NCBI GenBank assembly: GCA_018343915.1
Contig: JABRWF010000002.1
Location: 4,402,001-4,466,000, forward strand
From: Agroathelia rolfsii
Taxonomy: Eukaryota; Basidiomycota; Agaricomycetes; Amylocorticiales; Amylocorticiaceae
Reading direction: 5' to 3'
DNA: 64,000 bases
The position numbers and the translations under genes are program-made. Positions 51,417-63,106 of this stretch are shown here, piece after piece. Positions within the stretch are counted from its first letter, which is position 1. The number at the start of each line of letters is the position of its first letter. The notes under the pieces are model-generated. The model was given only the letters and a program-made list of their open reading frames with translations, was not told the DNA's origin and searched no databases.

Positions 51417-52271
51417 ATGAGCTCAGCAGCGAATAACAACAACAGCAACAACAACCACCGCAGGAAGAACGACGACTCTGGCTACTACACTTATACGTCA
51501 TATCATTCTCCTCACAACACCAACAATATGTCCACCGTATCAGCAGCAAGCAAACGGCGCCGTGTAGATGCAAAGAAGGATACTCCCACATATAGCACTG
51601 GCGGCGGTAATGGTGTCGGTCTGGGTGGTGTTCAGGGGCAGGAGGAATATGTATCTGCTGTGGTAAGTCATGGTGGTCATGACATGTACATACATAGCCC
51701 TCTCTCCCTTCCCATCTTTGATGGGTACACACGCGCGCGCAACACACCGTTTCGCAACATTTGGTGTATGGTCTTACTACCCATTAACACTACATGAGGT
51801 TATCAGACATATGCCTGTTGATGCACTGTGTGATGCGAGGATGAAAAATGATGTGTTAACAGACCAAGCCATCTGATTCTATCTTTTGTTGCATGTGTGT
51901 CTGTCTAGGACATGGGCAAGATGCCATTCGACGTGCTGTACAGGTATCTCGAGCAACATGATCTGGTGCCAGCGGTAGGAACAATCCTTCCATCACCGAT
52001 GACGGCGCATGACCCGCCGCCGCCATCGACGCTGTTCACGCGGCGTGCTGGACCACCCCTGGGCCAGGCGTCGTCCACGCGGAGGAGCACACGGGGCGAG
52101 GCAAATGAGGAGGCAGAGACGCGGGTGCCCGTCATGGCAGATGTCGAGGAGACACGGAGGGTGATGGCGGCCGTGGTAGCGAGCCATTTTGAGGCGGCGC
52201 ACGCGACAAATGAGGGAGAGGTGCTAGCGAGCTTCATGAGCGCAGTGCAGGCGCGTCAGACGAGTGCGTGA
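51417..52271 (+). CDS. Small conserved-looking protein, function unknown
   Basis: Two exons (51417-51662 and 51909-52271) join in phase 0 through a GTAAGT...TCTAG intron of 246 bp, long for this window. The ~200-residue product has an Asn/Ser/Tyr-rich N-terminus with a basic KRRRVDAKK cluster that could act as a nuclear signal and a Gly-rich stretch. The second exon opens with a more ordered segment, DMGKMPFDVLYRYLEQHDLV, then a Pro/Thr/Arg-rich linker and a C-terminal helix-like RRVMAAVVASHFEAAHATNE. The MPFDVLYRYLEQHDLVP block looks like a conserved short motif, but I do not recognise the family. A nuclear role is inference from the basic cluster alone. Confidence 0.65.
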
Positions 52272-52523
52272 GGAGGGTTAGCGAATGGGCAGCAGCCGTT
52301 GCGCCGTCGCTGGCCAATCGCGTTGTGGTTGCCAGCAATTGGGAATGGATCAGTATTCTTCTTGTGGAGTGATGGATCACATCTTTTTTCTTCTTTCTTT
52401 TTCTCTTTTTGCGACTGAATGGGTCGTGTGTCCCGGATATGGAACTAATCTCCATAACAACAATAACTCGTTGGTGATGATGATGTCCCTCGCTCGCCTA
52501 CACAACATCGTTCATCTTCCCGA

Positions 52524-52529
52524 TATAAA
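52524..52529 (+). promoter_or_regulatory. TATA box candidate for the secreted-protein gene
   Basis: TATAAA is followed by about 70 bp of strongly CT-rich sequence (52540-52617), an arrangement seen at highly expressed fungal genes. It lies 314 bp upstream of the ATG. A probable 5'-UTR intron accounts for part of the distance. Confidence 0.5.
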
Positions 52530-52635
52530 GTCTCCTCCATCTGTTGCCCCCCTCCCATTCCTTCGTTCTTCACACCCTCCACTTTCCCTTCATCTCTCTT
52601 TCCTTTTCTCTTTCCAGCAGCGCTAGTCGTTGTCT

Positions 52636-52701
52636 GTAAGTCCAGCCATTGTCTCTCATCATGGCCTATCATCATGATCCTGACCACCTCATCCCATCTA
52701 G
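52636..52701 (+). other. Probable 5'-UTR intron of the secreted-protein gene
   Basis: A GTAAGT donor at 52636 and a CATCTAG acceptor ending at 52701 define a 66-bp intron between the CT-rich start region and the ATG at 52838. Size and sites match coding introns in the window. It carries no coding consequence. Confidence 0.5.
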
Positions 52702-52837
52702 GTTTTCAACCCCTTTCAAATTCCCACTTCTGTGAAGCGTCCTTTGCAATCCACGGTTTCATATTCTTTGCTTTGAAAGCTTTCTTCAAATCCTTCTTTC
52801 CATCCAAACACATTTTCTTTCACACACACATTTTAAC

Positions 52838-54081
52838 ATGAAGGTCTCGTTCGCTACCCTCCTCGTCCTTGCTCCCTTCCTCGCCTCGACTGCCTCTGCT
52901 CTCGCTCTCCCTGAAGCCCGTGACTTTGGCCGGGGCGGTTTCGGTGGCGGATTTGGCGGCTTCAATGGCGGTAACAAGGGCAACCAGGCCGCCGATAACA
53001 AGGGCGGTAAAGGTGATGCCGGCGCATCTGCGTCGTCTTCTGCGGCTGCTGCCACAGCCACAGCTGCTGCTTCTACTGGCGCGGCCGCCGCTGCGTCCAA
53101 CTCGACGGCTGCGTCTGGTTCAAGTGCAGATGCTCAGACCTCTTTGAGTAAGTTGCTTATCTTTTACGAGGTAGATCACACGTCACACGGTCTGATCATT
53201 TTGTATCATAGCCCTTGACTCCTCCGTCATCTGCTCCAACTTTGCACAGAACGGCCAGGCTGTCCAAGAGGCCGGTCAGGTCCCCTCGCTCACCTCGACT
53301 AACAACTTCATCAACTTGTGAGCATCATTGATAGTCATGCTTCTCTTTAGCTTTCTATTGACATCACCTCTTTAGCTGCGCTGGCAAGACCCTGACCAAT
53401 GGCCAGCAAGTCACGACAGGCAGCTGCAACCCCGCGCCAATGGGTGACATCCCCTCAACGTCAAACCAGCCCAGCGCAAAGTTCAGCTTCCCTACTAACC
53501 TCGCTAACATCGAGGCCAACACGCCGTTCAACATCACCATGAACATCGCCAACCTCGAGACGGGCAACTTCGTCAACGCCGAGTCCAACTACTTTGCTGC
53601 TCCTCAGCAGCTCAGCAGCTCGGGCCAGATCATCGGCCACTCACACTTCGTTGTCGAGTCGCTCACGAGCTTGACACAGACGACGCCGACAGACCCGACC
53701 AAGTTTGCGTTCTTCAAGGGCGTCAACGAGGCTGCTGTCGACGGTGCGCTGACCGCGGCCGTCACCGCCGGTCTGCCCGCGGGCACGTACAAGGTCTCCT
53801 CGATCAACACGGCGGCGAACCACCAGCCTGCGCTCGGTCCCGTCGCTCAACACGGTAGCTTCGATGATGTTGTCTACTTCACCGTTGGTGGCGCTGGTGC
53901 CGGTGCCGCTGCTGGTGCGTCGAACAGCACCGCCGCTGCTGGCACTGCTACTGGCGCTGCAGCTGCATCGAGTGCCAGCGCCGCTGCCGGTGCTGATGCT
54001 GCTGCTGCCGCTGGCAAGGGTGCTGATAAGGGGAACAAGGGCGGCAAGAAGAACGGCCGTCGTTTCTTGCGCGACTACTAA
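52838..54081 (+). CDS. Secreted Ala/Gly/Ser-rich protein of a conserved basidiomycete family
   Basis: A classical signal peptide, MKVSFATLLVLAPFLASTAS, likely cleaved after ALA, starts the protein. A Gly/Asn-rich stretch (FGGGFGGFNGGNKGN) and an Ala/Ser-rich linker follow. After two introns comes the conserved globular domain: SSVICSNFAQNGQAV, CAGKTLTNGQQVTTGSCNPA, FNITMNIANLETGNFVNAES, GQIIGHSHFVVESL, FAFFKGVNEAAVDGALTAAV, GLPAGTYKVSSINTAANHQP and VAQHGSFDDVVYFTV. The tail is Ala/Ser-rich, then Lys/Gly-rich, and ends GRRFLRDY without a GPI signal. The domain is common in mushroom secretomes but has no known function that I can name. Four Cys are spaced for two disulfides. About 370 residues. 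Strong promoter features suggest high expression. Confidence 0.88.
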
Positions 54082-54240
54082 ATGAAACATAGCAATTCCT
54101 TTTCTCCTTTTTTGCTTGTTTTATTTTTACCCCTTTTCATCACTTGCTCATCCCCACCCTACAACGACCCTTTCATTTTTCATTGATATATATCAGATGT
54201 GTGTGTTTGTTTTTACTTGGATGGGAACCTCGTTGGAGTT

Positions 54241-55665
54241 TTTCCCTAGCTTTCTTTAATCTCTTATTGCATTGAATTTTATTCCGTGTGTTCTTTTATT
54301 CTTTTCTTACTTTCACTTCCACTTTTCATTCATTTGTTTCCCTTCCCGCCCGTTTCATCAAATGCTGCCGTTGCTGCTTACTACTACTGCTGTGTACTGG
54401 GGAGATTAACTTGTTGAATGTATAGTTGGGAATCAAAGGGGTTGAAATTTTCTTTCATAGGGTGCGTGTGTGGATTTTGTGTGTATGTGCGTGAACAAAG
54501 AGAAGTCAGAGGATGTTCGTTATATACAACTTGAATCAGAATGTGTGCGCACCCTTCCGTTGACTAAAACTGTATTATGCTTTCCGATTATATAAACAAA
54601 TGAAGACATAAGGCAGAAGAAGCATAAATTAGTTCAGGAAGGTTAGGAAAAGTAGACAGCCAGTTCTCCTCCCCATCCCCCTCCAAAAGAAAAGAAAGGG
54701 GCACAAGTCGGTAAATACAATATACTAAATTACAGAATACACATCCAGTCTGTTGGACAATAAGGATAATAAACAGCTACGAATATAGCATGGACTTTTT
54801 GTATGCATCATAACAGTAGTTTCTTTTGTTTCTTTTGTATCTTTGATATTCTTTTGTCTTTTGTCTCACAATTAACATACATGTATAAAACCGATACATT
54901 TTATCTACCGAATATACAAGTCATTTTCTCATCCCATCTATTCCAATACAGTCCAAGTTGCATACATACATGTATACTCGCGGTTCTCAAAAGTTTCCGT
55001 AGATCACGTGGTAGCCACGCTCAGCCACCTTCGTCTTTGATTGTGTATTTTACCTACCAAAACACAGCAGAAATGTTTTTTTTAGCTTATGTATAGAGCT
55101 ACAGCTCCAATCAGTAGCTTCAATATTTTTTTGACCAGCGTGAAACTTCAAGGGAGATACTAATTTGTCGAAAGATATGAGCTTGGATTGTGAGTGGCTG
55201 ACGTAGTCTACAGAAACTTTTGAGAACTGCGAGTATAGATACCTGTAGTGGATGAAAGAGGCTATAAGCAAGACGTCCGAGTCCGTAAATAGACAGATAA
55301 CAGATCCCCAACCCCAAAATTAAACAATCAATGTTTGTGCAGCCTGTCCTCTCCAAGTCAGCAATGGCTATAAACGTGTGTTACCAGCCTTGATGGGCCC
55401 GGGAGTCAGAGGTATCAATCCCTACTGGGCTAGACCATTACGAGTTTGGATCGGGTTCAATGGTTTCCGTAGGATATTCCAACGCGTGCCAGAACGTAGA
55501 CGGTTTATAGATCCATTCCATAGAGCCCAGAGACTCGCGATAGATATTCCATAACATCTCCTTAATATCAAGAATGCCACTTGCCTCAGTTGTCTTCAGT
55601 GTGGGGACAAAATCCCCCGGGAGTTGTCGACGATGTCGAATTAAATAACCAACCAGGAAACAGTC
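54241..55665 (+). repeat. Tandem-unit copy 1 (3' flank plus DUF6535 3' end)
   Basis: Starts TTTCCCTAGCTTTCTTTAAT and matches 58478-59417 over its full length at clear but imperfect identity. Shared blocks include CTTATTGCATTGAATTTTAT, GTGTACTGGGGAGAT and GCAGCCTGTCC. It carries the extra 265-bp MITE-like insertion. Its distal part encodes the C-terminus of the DUF6535 pseudogene. Confidence 0.85.
54973..55237 (+). mobile_element. MITE-like 265-bp insertion with terminal inverted repeats
   Basis: The left end TATACTCGCGGTTCTCAAAA continues GTTTCCGTAGA. The reverse complement of the right end reads TATACTCGCAGTTCTCAAAA then GTTTCTGTAGA, differing at two positions over about 31 bp. TATA flanks both sides, consistent with a TA or TATA target duplication. 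There is no coding capacity inside. The paralogous segment at 58478-59417 lacks the whole element and has a single TATA at the corresponding point (near 59026), which marks this as an insertion. Confidence 0.8.
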
Positions 55666-57785
55666 ACGCTAACTATGAAGATTGTTGATCAATTTGTGGT
55701 TGTCGGCGAAGTATCGAGTACCGGCTAGCAATGCCAAATGAACTGCTTTGAGAAACGCTGCATGATCATTCTAGGGAATGTCAAGATTGTTCTCGATATT
55801 GGCTTTAAAGACAGGTCTAACCACATGCCAAAAAGTATCAACTACCCCTGGCATACGGCGTTCTTCTGAGAACCTGTGCTTAGACTTGGGTGAATTTGCA
55901 TCGAACAGTGAAGACAACACTTGTTCAAAATTGTTGTAGCCCATCAAACGCCGGGCAATCATCATGATATTTACGGTGGCTATACCTGCATTTTTGTCCT
56001 GATAAGTTTATCAATGACTAATGTATGATAAAATATGTAGAATTACTTATCTTCAGGATTTGAATGCACTTAGGGTATCGAAGTTCAGATATAATTTAAA
56101 TGTCAGAATAATGACCATGAAATCGTGATAATGCTGAGTCGTCTTGTCAGTCGCGAGACCGCCCGGTGATTGTGCTGAAAGTTTGGTGAGTATGCCTTCT
56201 AAGCAGTAGTCCGACTGGGCTCATTGATCCAAATCAGTTGCGGGGTCAGTGTGTTCAATAGCCAAGCCTTTATTTTGTACACAATGGTCCTTGTAGCCAT
56301 ACCCAAAGGAAAAGAGGATAAAAATGATGTTTTTAACAGTGATAGAGTCCACATCTTCGGAGATGAGTGGCTCTGGACCTAAAAGGGATTTTCCCAATGA
56401 AACGAAACTTGCTGAGAATGCGTTATGTGGTTGCTCATTGATTGTTCGGATAGCTTCTGAGAACGAGTCGCGATTCAAGCCCAAAGGAGCAAAACTAACG
56501 TGGTCCCACGACTTCTTTAGGGCTCGAATCTGGGGATTGTTTCTCGAAGAACCGTTAAGGTGCATATAGGAAGCCAATGCTAGACAATAGACTTCAAATT
56601 TGGACGACAAGTGCTTGGAAGTCCATCCAGCATCACTTTCTGTTCTGGTAATGCGGCCGATCCGTTCATTAGAAAGATCTGAGAGACACTGCAATATCAA
56701 ATTTTCATCCACTGCGTGATGGGTGATAAGCCAGAAGAGGGATGCACATTTGGCAAGCGGAAAGCCACGTCTTGATCTATCTAGTTGCTGAAGAATTGGA
56801 CTTTAGGAGCAGAAAGACGGAAATCATCTGCATGATCTACTATAGAGCTGCAGCTTATACATAGACACCAAGCTGCGCCAGCAGGGTCAAACATGGATAT
56901 CATCACGGAACACAGGGGGAGAATGACAAAAATAACTGGATAACACACAATCATGTATAATGTATCCCAGAATCGATTCCAAACCAGACGTAAAAAAGAT
57001 GAAAGGAAAATGACGATATTCCGAAGAAGCGATGCAAATGATGTCCGATATGCGCAGCCTGATACAAATGCTGGAAGAAACGTCGCAATGACGGCAGCAA
57101 AGAGCATCAAGACTACAAAAATTGTGGTCGTTTGTGCCGTTGATGTATTGATTCTCCACAGTAGCACTGCTAGTACGAGGAAGAACAGCACCAGTCCTGT
57201 TTCAAGGCATTCAGTTATGATGGATATAATCCCTTCAACTTTCCAATTCTCCAAATCACGCTTGCGATACTCTCAAACATGAATTGCACGCTGGAGTGGG
57301 AATGTATCCGTCCAGCGCATATACTCGCGCAGCCATTGTTTGACTAGAATGCTAAAAAAAGCAGCCCCAAGGGTAAGTACAATGCTGACAAACCATAATG
57401 ACGTGGTAAGAACCAGCGAGTTTGGCGAATTCACAGATGGTAGGGAGACGTTGGTCATAAGTGCAGCTTGTCCGAGCGAGATGTCCTGAAGCTGGTGAGA
57501 TATATCTAATAAGATAGGTGCAGTTGATTGGGTGTTATCGGGCGTAAGTTCCGTGTAGAATTGAACAAAAAAGGCTGTCAATGTCGCCAAGAAAAGACCC
57601 GCCTGAAAGATGCATTAAGACAGTGAGAAGAAGCACAGAGCCATAAGTCTTACGAAAGTAAGGAGATTATCGATGTATGTGTCCATTTGATTTATCCTAT
57701 CAATATCAAAATTCTTGTATTCGCTGTATGCAATACGCCATCCATCTGTCTTGTCAACAACCGGCTGTATGTCTTCCTTGCCATC
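55438..57785 (-). pseudogene. DUF6535 membrane-protein gene with three in-frame stops
   Basis: DUF6535 proteins are expanded membrane proteins of mushrooms with unknown role. From 57785: DGWRIAYSEYKNFDIDRINQ and MDTYIDNLLTF|AGLFLATLTAF (first helix), SLWFVSIVLTLGAAFFSILV then KQWLREY (family signature), then LVLFFLVLAVLLWRI and further helices. A phase-0 intron leads to GFPLAKCASLFWLITHHAVD, and the soluble C-terminal part includes FLKAVHLALLAGTRYFADNH and STFWHALEYPTETIEPDPNS. Reading in frame crosses TGA at 57273-57275 (between RAIHV and EYRKRD), TGA at 56221-56223 and TAG at 55669-55671, while order and splice sites persist. A start codon was not found: a TAA precedes the first conserved residue. 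Clearly non-functional as one protein. Confidence 0.85.
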
Positions 57786-57789
57786 TTAA

Positions 57790-58477
57790 TTTCATAAGTG
57801 AGCAGAAAGACAATTGATATGGACTATACAACGCGCTTGATCTTTGCTCTTGGCATGAATGTAATTAAGAAAATGCGCTACCGAAGTATTTGACACTGTT
57901 GTAAATGTCACAAAAGCGGTGGCATAAGAGGACTTTGAAAAAGCAACAAGAGCAATAACCACGGCAATGGCACGGTGGATCATTAGGAATAAGTCCAAAA
58001 GTAATGATACGACTATTTAGGCCTATTGTTTAGGACCCTTTGACATTACTTGATGGATACCTGGCATAATGTATATGCATATGTAAAGAGTTGAGCGACG
58101 CAGGTGGGCGTCAACAACTCGCAGCGCCACCTCTGCCGTATCTCAGGGGTTTGAATCAAGCAGAAAAGAAAATCGAGTGCTAAAGAGTAGTGAGATCTAA
58201 GATGAGCTGATAGTAGATTGCTTTTTCAAGTTCTAGATCTAGCGCCGCACCTTCTTTGGCAGAAAATATTTATCATAGACCAGGTGTCAGCATGTAACCC
58301 ACAAAAAACTACGCAGTATCATGAAATGGGTGAGGTTCTGTAGCCAATTTATAGCCCCACGTAGCGCTCTGTAGCTGATATACATGTATATACATGTAGC
58401 TCCATTGAACCTCAAATAAGTTCCGGATGAGGGCTTTGTCGTTTTTTTCCTCGGGTTTCTTTCTTTGCTCTCGAAGT
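57790..58477 (+). other. Intergenic segment upstream of the DUF6535 pseudogene
   Basis: The small minus-strand frame at 57792-57998 is hydrophobic at its start but matches nothing I recognise. It may be a remnant of the pseudogene's missing 5' end. The rest shows no feature. Confidence 0.4.
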
Positions 58478-59417
58478 TTCCTAGCTTTCTTTAATCTCTT
58501 ATTGCATTGAATTTTATTGCATGTGTTCTTTTTTATTCATCCTTTCTTACTTTCATTCCCACTTTCCATTCATTTGTTTCCCTTCCTGCCCATTTCATCA
58601 ATACTGCTTACTACTGCTTCTGTGTACTGGGGAGATAACTTGTTGAAAGTATAGGTGGGAATCAAAGGGGTTGGAATTTCCTTTTACCAAGAGTGCGCGT
58701 GTATATTTGTATGCGTGGATAAAGAGAAGTTAGGGTGTGTTTGTAGGGTGTGTTATGCTACTTGCATTGCCATCGAACGTGCATGTGCACCCTTCCATTG
58801 ACCAGGTCATATTACGCTTTCTGGTTGTATAGACAGATCAAAACATTAATAAGGCAAAAAAGCATGCATCAATATCTCCAAAACAATAGCATAAATTAGT
58901 TTAGTAAGGTTAGGTAAAGTAGTTAACCAGTTCCCCTCCCCTAAAAATAGAGGTACAAGTTGACAAATACAACATACCACAGTACAAAAAGCACATCAAC
59001 ACAAATTCAGTCCAAGTCTCATACACATATAAATATTTATAGCGAATGCGCATAAGAGAAAGAGGCTATAAACAAAGTGTCCATGGCAGACAGTTTATTA
59101 ATAAAAACCCAAACCCAAGGCTTGAACAATCCATGTTTATGCAGCCTGTCCACACCGAATCAGCAACAGTTGAAAACCCGTATTGCCGGCACTGATGGGA
59201 ATCAGAGGTATTAATTCTTAGGCCGTTGTGGGTTTGGGTCGGGCTTAATGGGTCCTGTAGGATTTTTCAATGCGTGCCAGAATGTGGACGGAGATTTGCA
59301 ATAGACATTCTATAACATCTCCGAAACTCCAAGGATACCTCCTTCCTCAGCTGTCTTCAGTGCGGAGACAAAATCCTCTGGGAGATGTCGGTATTTTCGA
59401 ATAGCATAACTAACTGG
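58478..59417 (+). repeat. Tandem-unit copy 2 (lacks the MITE)
   Basis: Direct repeat of 54241-55665. The distal part, read on the minus strand, still encodes a decayed DUF6535 C-terminus (LPEDFVSALKTAEEGGILG, then STFWHALKNPTG) with an in-frame TAG. It lacks the 265-bp insertion present in copy 1. Confidence 0.85.
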
Positions 59418-59600
59418 GGTTTCCTAGCTTTCTTATTTTTTTTATTTTATTTTTTTCATTGCACTGAATCTTTATTACGTGTATTGCTTTCCTTTCATTC
59501 TCTTTTGACCTTCACCTCCACTTTTCATCCGTTTATTTTCCCTCTTGCCCCTTGTCTGATACTGTTATTTATAATACTATACTGTAAAAAAACTACGATT
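59418..59600 (+). repeat. Partial third copy of the tandem unit
   Basis: Begins TTTCCTAGCTTTCTTA directly at the end of copy 2 and follows the first ~170 bp of the unit (GCACTGAATCTTTATTACGT, then CACTTTTCATCCGTTTATTT) before losing similarity. The abutment implies that the gene body expected between copies was deleted. Confidence 0.7.
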
Positions 59601-61753
59601 TAAGGGGCTGTAATGCATGTTAGGATGGTAAGAGAAGTGTGGTATATACTGGCGTATGAAAGATTAAGAAGACCGTAGCTGTATGTGAAATGGCAGACCT
59701 ATTATGCCAATAAGTTTCCAGGAAGAAGAGAGAAACCTATGACATCAGGAAGATGAAAAACATACTATTGTCCGAATGGAATGGGGAATTAGGTGTTTGG
59801 CGATGCAATGAAGATGATGCCTCTATGAGGATTGCAAGGGACCAGGGAATTTTGAAAAGTATTGAACGCTGAAAAAAAGCTTTTGCAAGTGAATAAGCCG
59901 CTGGATGCTCTTACAATAGTGTCTTTGACCATAGTAGAGAGGGCAGTCAACGCTAGTTAGCGATAATGTGATTGCGCGTTTGAAAGGTGGTTGCACAACG
60001 CATGTCACAATCCTTCAATGACTTCCAACTATGACATCATTCGTCTTTATAACTCGATCATCTTCCCTTGTATCCTTGTTCTTATTGCTCAATATCTCAG
60101 AAGAACTAAGAGCTGCATCTCCTCTCGCAATTTACTCCCTTATGCGCATGCTTAGCCTGAGATTCGTGTATGAAGCATGTGGAGCGCCGTAAGGGGATCT
60201 CTAGTAGCGCTCATCAAAGAGTGATATCTGCGATTTCTTTAAGGCTGCAGTTAATAATTATGGGCCCTGAAATTCTCATTTATTATGATGATAAACCTTA
60301 GTATTGTTTTCGGTGCAATAGTCACTATGAAACAAGCCATATCTTCCTACGCATTCGGTATCCATGAATGCAAACTTGGCAACATGCATAGCTTGGATAG
60401 ATTCACCATCCATGCTTTACTGTTCCCCAAGAAGATCACGGGCGCTGGCAGAGCTCATCTATGCGGCGTATGGGCCTATGATACCCTCTGTAGATCCAAT
60501 ATCCATGACTCAGTAGCCATACTCGTATAAATTATAACCAACACAATGGTTTGATGCTGGCACAAGTACTGAGTACGTCCAACTTGCAATACACAATGGA
60601 TGCTATTTGTCATATGCTTTGAGACACTTCATAATATTAGATTCTAGTTTCTTCCACTTTCACTCTCTCTTTTTTTTTTTTTTACAAGCCTTATTATTGG
60701 CATCGTAAGACTCGATTCATGTACACTGCAGTGTGATCTGTCTTTGCGCTTGCTTTTATTTTCTTTTATGCGGTTCTCGTGAGTTCCACATCACCCTATG
60801 CAACTATAACCTTGCCCATTACTCATAAAAGAAAAACGTTCCGTTCTCACACCCGCCAAAGTCTGCTGCTGATGGGAATAGCAGTTCGGCCGATGACATA
60901 CATGTCCCTGTACCTGATATATGTCCTGTCCCATGTCATCACAAAGGGTGATGCTGTTCCTCTTCTTTTCCTCATTAATCGTTTCCTCCTAAGTCTCAGA
61001 ATGGGATGTATTATCTCTCTAGAGATGCCTTTTGCGCGGAATGGTAATATATCGTTGTGAGTGGTATTGGAATGGTTATTAGATACTTTTTCTCCCGCCC
61101 AACGTGCAACCTTATTCCAAGCCATATTTCTATCTTATTTTGATTGTTTACATGTTTCAAGGGCCCAATGCGAAAGAATCACGGTTATGGGCAACGCCTT
61201 GACACACCCAACTGTAGAGAGTAAAAGAGCGAGAACGTAGAAAACAATGATATTAGATGTACAAAAATTGTATTGTATATATAAGAAATATCAGGATGAA
61301 AGAAAGTACAAAATAGGAAAGATAAAGTAAGGCATACATCAGCATATCGAACGCTATGGAAAATATCATAGGTATAACAAAGGGAGCGCATACATGCATG
61401 AGGTCTATACTACGACAAAGAAAATTCTTCACATATTTCATATATCACATATCACATGACTATCGTATCACACGTATCATATCATTACATAATATTGTTC
61501 GTGCATTGTATTATTACGTAATTACAACACCAGCGACCGAGGCTTATGCATAGTTGATTCAAGATTTTACAAGCACATTTGTTCTTGACATATGGCCAGC
61601 TGCGGCTTAAGCAGAATACACTCTGCGCGTACGGACATTGATATATTTAAAATACAGCAGATGAAAGCTGAAATTCTATGTCCTCTACATCTATCATTCT
61701 TCGAAAATATTGAGCCAGGATGCAACCAAACATGCACAAAAATCTCTACGTTC
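59601..61753 (+). other. 2.1-kb region without a supported gene
   Basis: AT-rich, with a T15 run near 60670 and repetitive ATCAC/ATATC motifs near 61440-61500. Short open frames show no motif or splice structure. Confidence 0.45.
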
Positions 61754-63106
61754 CTACAAAGGCAAGTTCAAGTCGCCAGAAGTGGGGGATGAACGCAAGC
61801 CCCACCGCGGTCCGAGGCCAACCCTTGAACCATCCTCAGAAACAGAAGGTAAACTAAGAGGCCTCTTGTTGAGGAATCCGGGTGTAGGGGAATCACAAGC
61901 GTGAACCATAGGGGTGGGTGATGGCATGATGAACGGAGATGGGATATTGACGAGAGGCGCCGCAACGGTGCTGGAAGATGATACTGTGGCAAGAGAAGAA
62001 GGCATAGTTGCACTGAATGAAGGCGTGGCAATGGTAAACAATGTCATATTGGTAGTGGACGGCGGTGTATCAGTGGCAGGGAAGGGCGCAGCAGTAACAG
62101 GTGATGGCATAGTAGTGACAGGCGATGGCGCAGCAGGTAATGGTGCAGTGGTGACAGGCAATTGAGGAGTAGTAACGGGCGGTGGTGTAGCAATGATGTG
62201 CAATGGCGCAGTGATGACAGACACAACAGTAGCTTCAGACAACGGCGCAACAGGAGCTAGAAATTCTGTAACCGCGACAGTAGATAGGCCAATGTCCCCG
62301 GAAGATAAAGATGAAAGAGAGGAAGGCGTTCGAGAGATACGAGGTTTCATTTTGTCCTGGGACAAGACACGGAACTGCACGTCACAAGTTGAATCGTCCC
62401 CATACAAAGTCTCTTTAGTGCAGACAATCATTCTAGCAATCATAGTGAATGTTACTGGCATCTCTATATAGCCAGTGACCGCAGAAGCCAGCACGTATAT
62501 GACAGCTGCGTACTTGCTGTTGAACTTTACTTGAGATGTTTTGCCAGTGAAGTAGTGACATGCAAAAACAGTGAGGAAAACCAAGCAGAGAATAATCAGA
62601 GTCACGAAGCAAGGGAACTTAAAGATCTGTTTGAGTTTGGGTTGTTCCAAGAGTTCATGAATGCTGCGGGTGCCGATGACTAAATCTGGTGAGAGTTAGG
62701 GCATAAGTCAGAGTATCTAGCGTTGAAACCAGCGCAAAGTATCTGGGAATATTATTGCACAAAGTGTGTTACCGCTGAGGCAAATATATCCAACACGCCA
62801 GTGCGAGAAATCTTTAATGCAAAAATAGATTGCAAACAACACGTTAGCACCCCCAAAAATATGGGCTGCAATCCAGACAGAGATATCAAGATCGTGTTCG
62901 TTTAAAGATTCGAATGCGTTGCTTGGGACAGAGGTTCGAGAGTTTGCCTGAGAAAAAGCAACCAAGCAGTGTATGATGTATACTAGAAGACCAGTATTGA
63001 TACTAGTCAAGCCATAGATCTTCATGTATTTGAATGCGGCGTCTTTCCAGTTCGCATTTGCAATACCCTTTGGCTGGGTAGATGTTGTGGTGGGGGAACT
63101 GTTCAT
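61754..63106 (-). CDS. Four-helix membrane protein with Ser/Thr/Pro-rich tail
   Basis: Not recognised to family. I prefer the start MNSSPTTTSTQPKG (ATG 63104-63106) over the upstream in-frame ATG at 63238, because the added residues are not hydrophobic or conserved-looking. Helices: YGLTSINTGLLVYIIHCLVA, DISVWIAAHIFGGANVLFAI, then after an ~80-bp intron (joining CLS|DLVIGTRS) FPCFVTLIILCLVFLTVFAC, and YAAVIYVLASAVTGYIEMPV with a following FTMIARMIVC. The C-terminal ~190 residues, by topology probably cytoplasmic, are Ser/Thr/Pro/Ala-rich with imperfect repeats (VTTAPLPAAPSPVTTMPSPV) and end DLNLPL. About 420 residues. The INTGLL segment recalls multi-pass fungal receptor-like DUF families, but the match is too short to assign. 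Confidence 0.7.
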
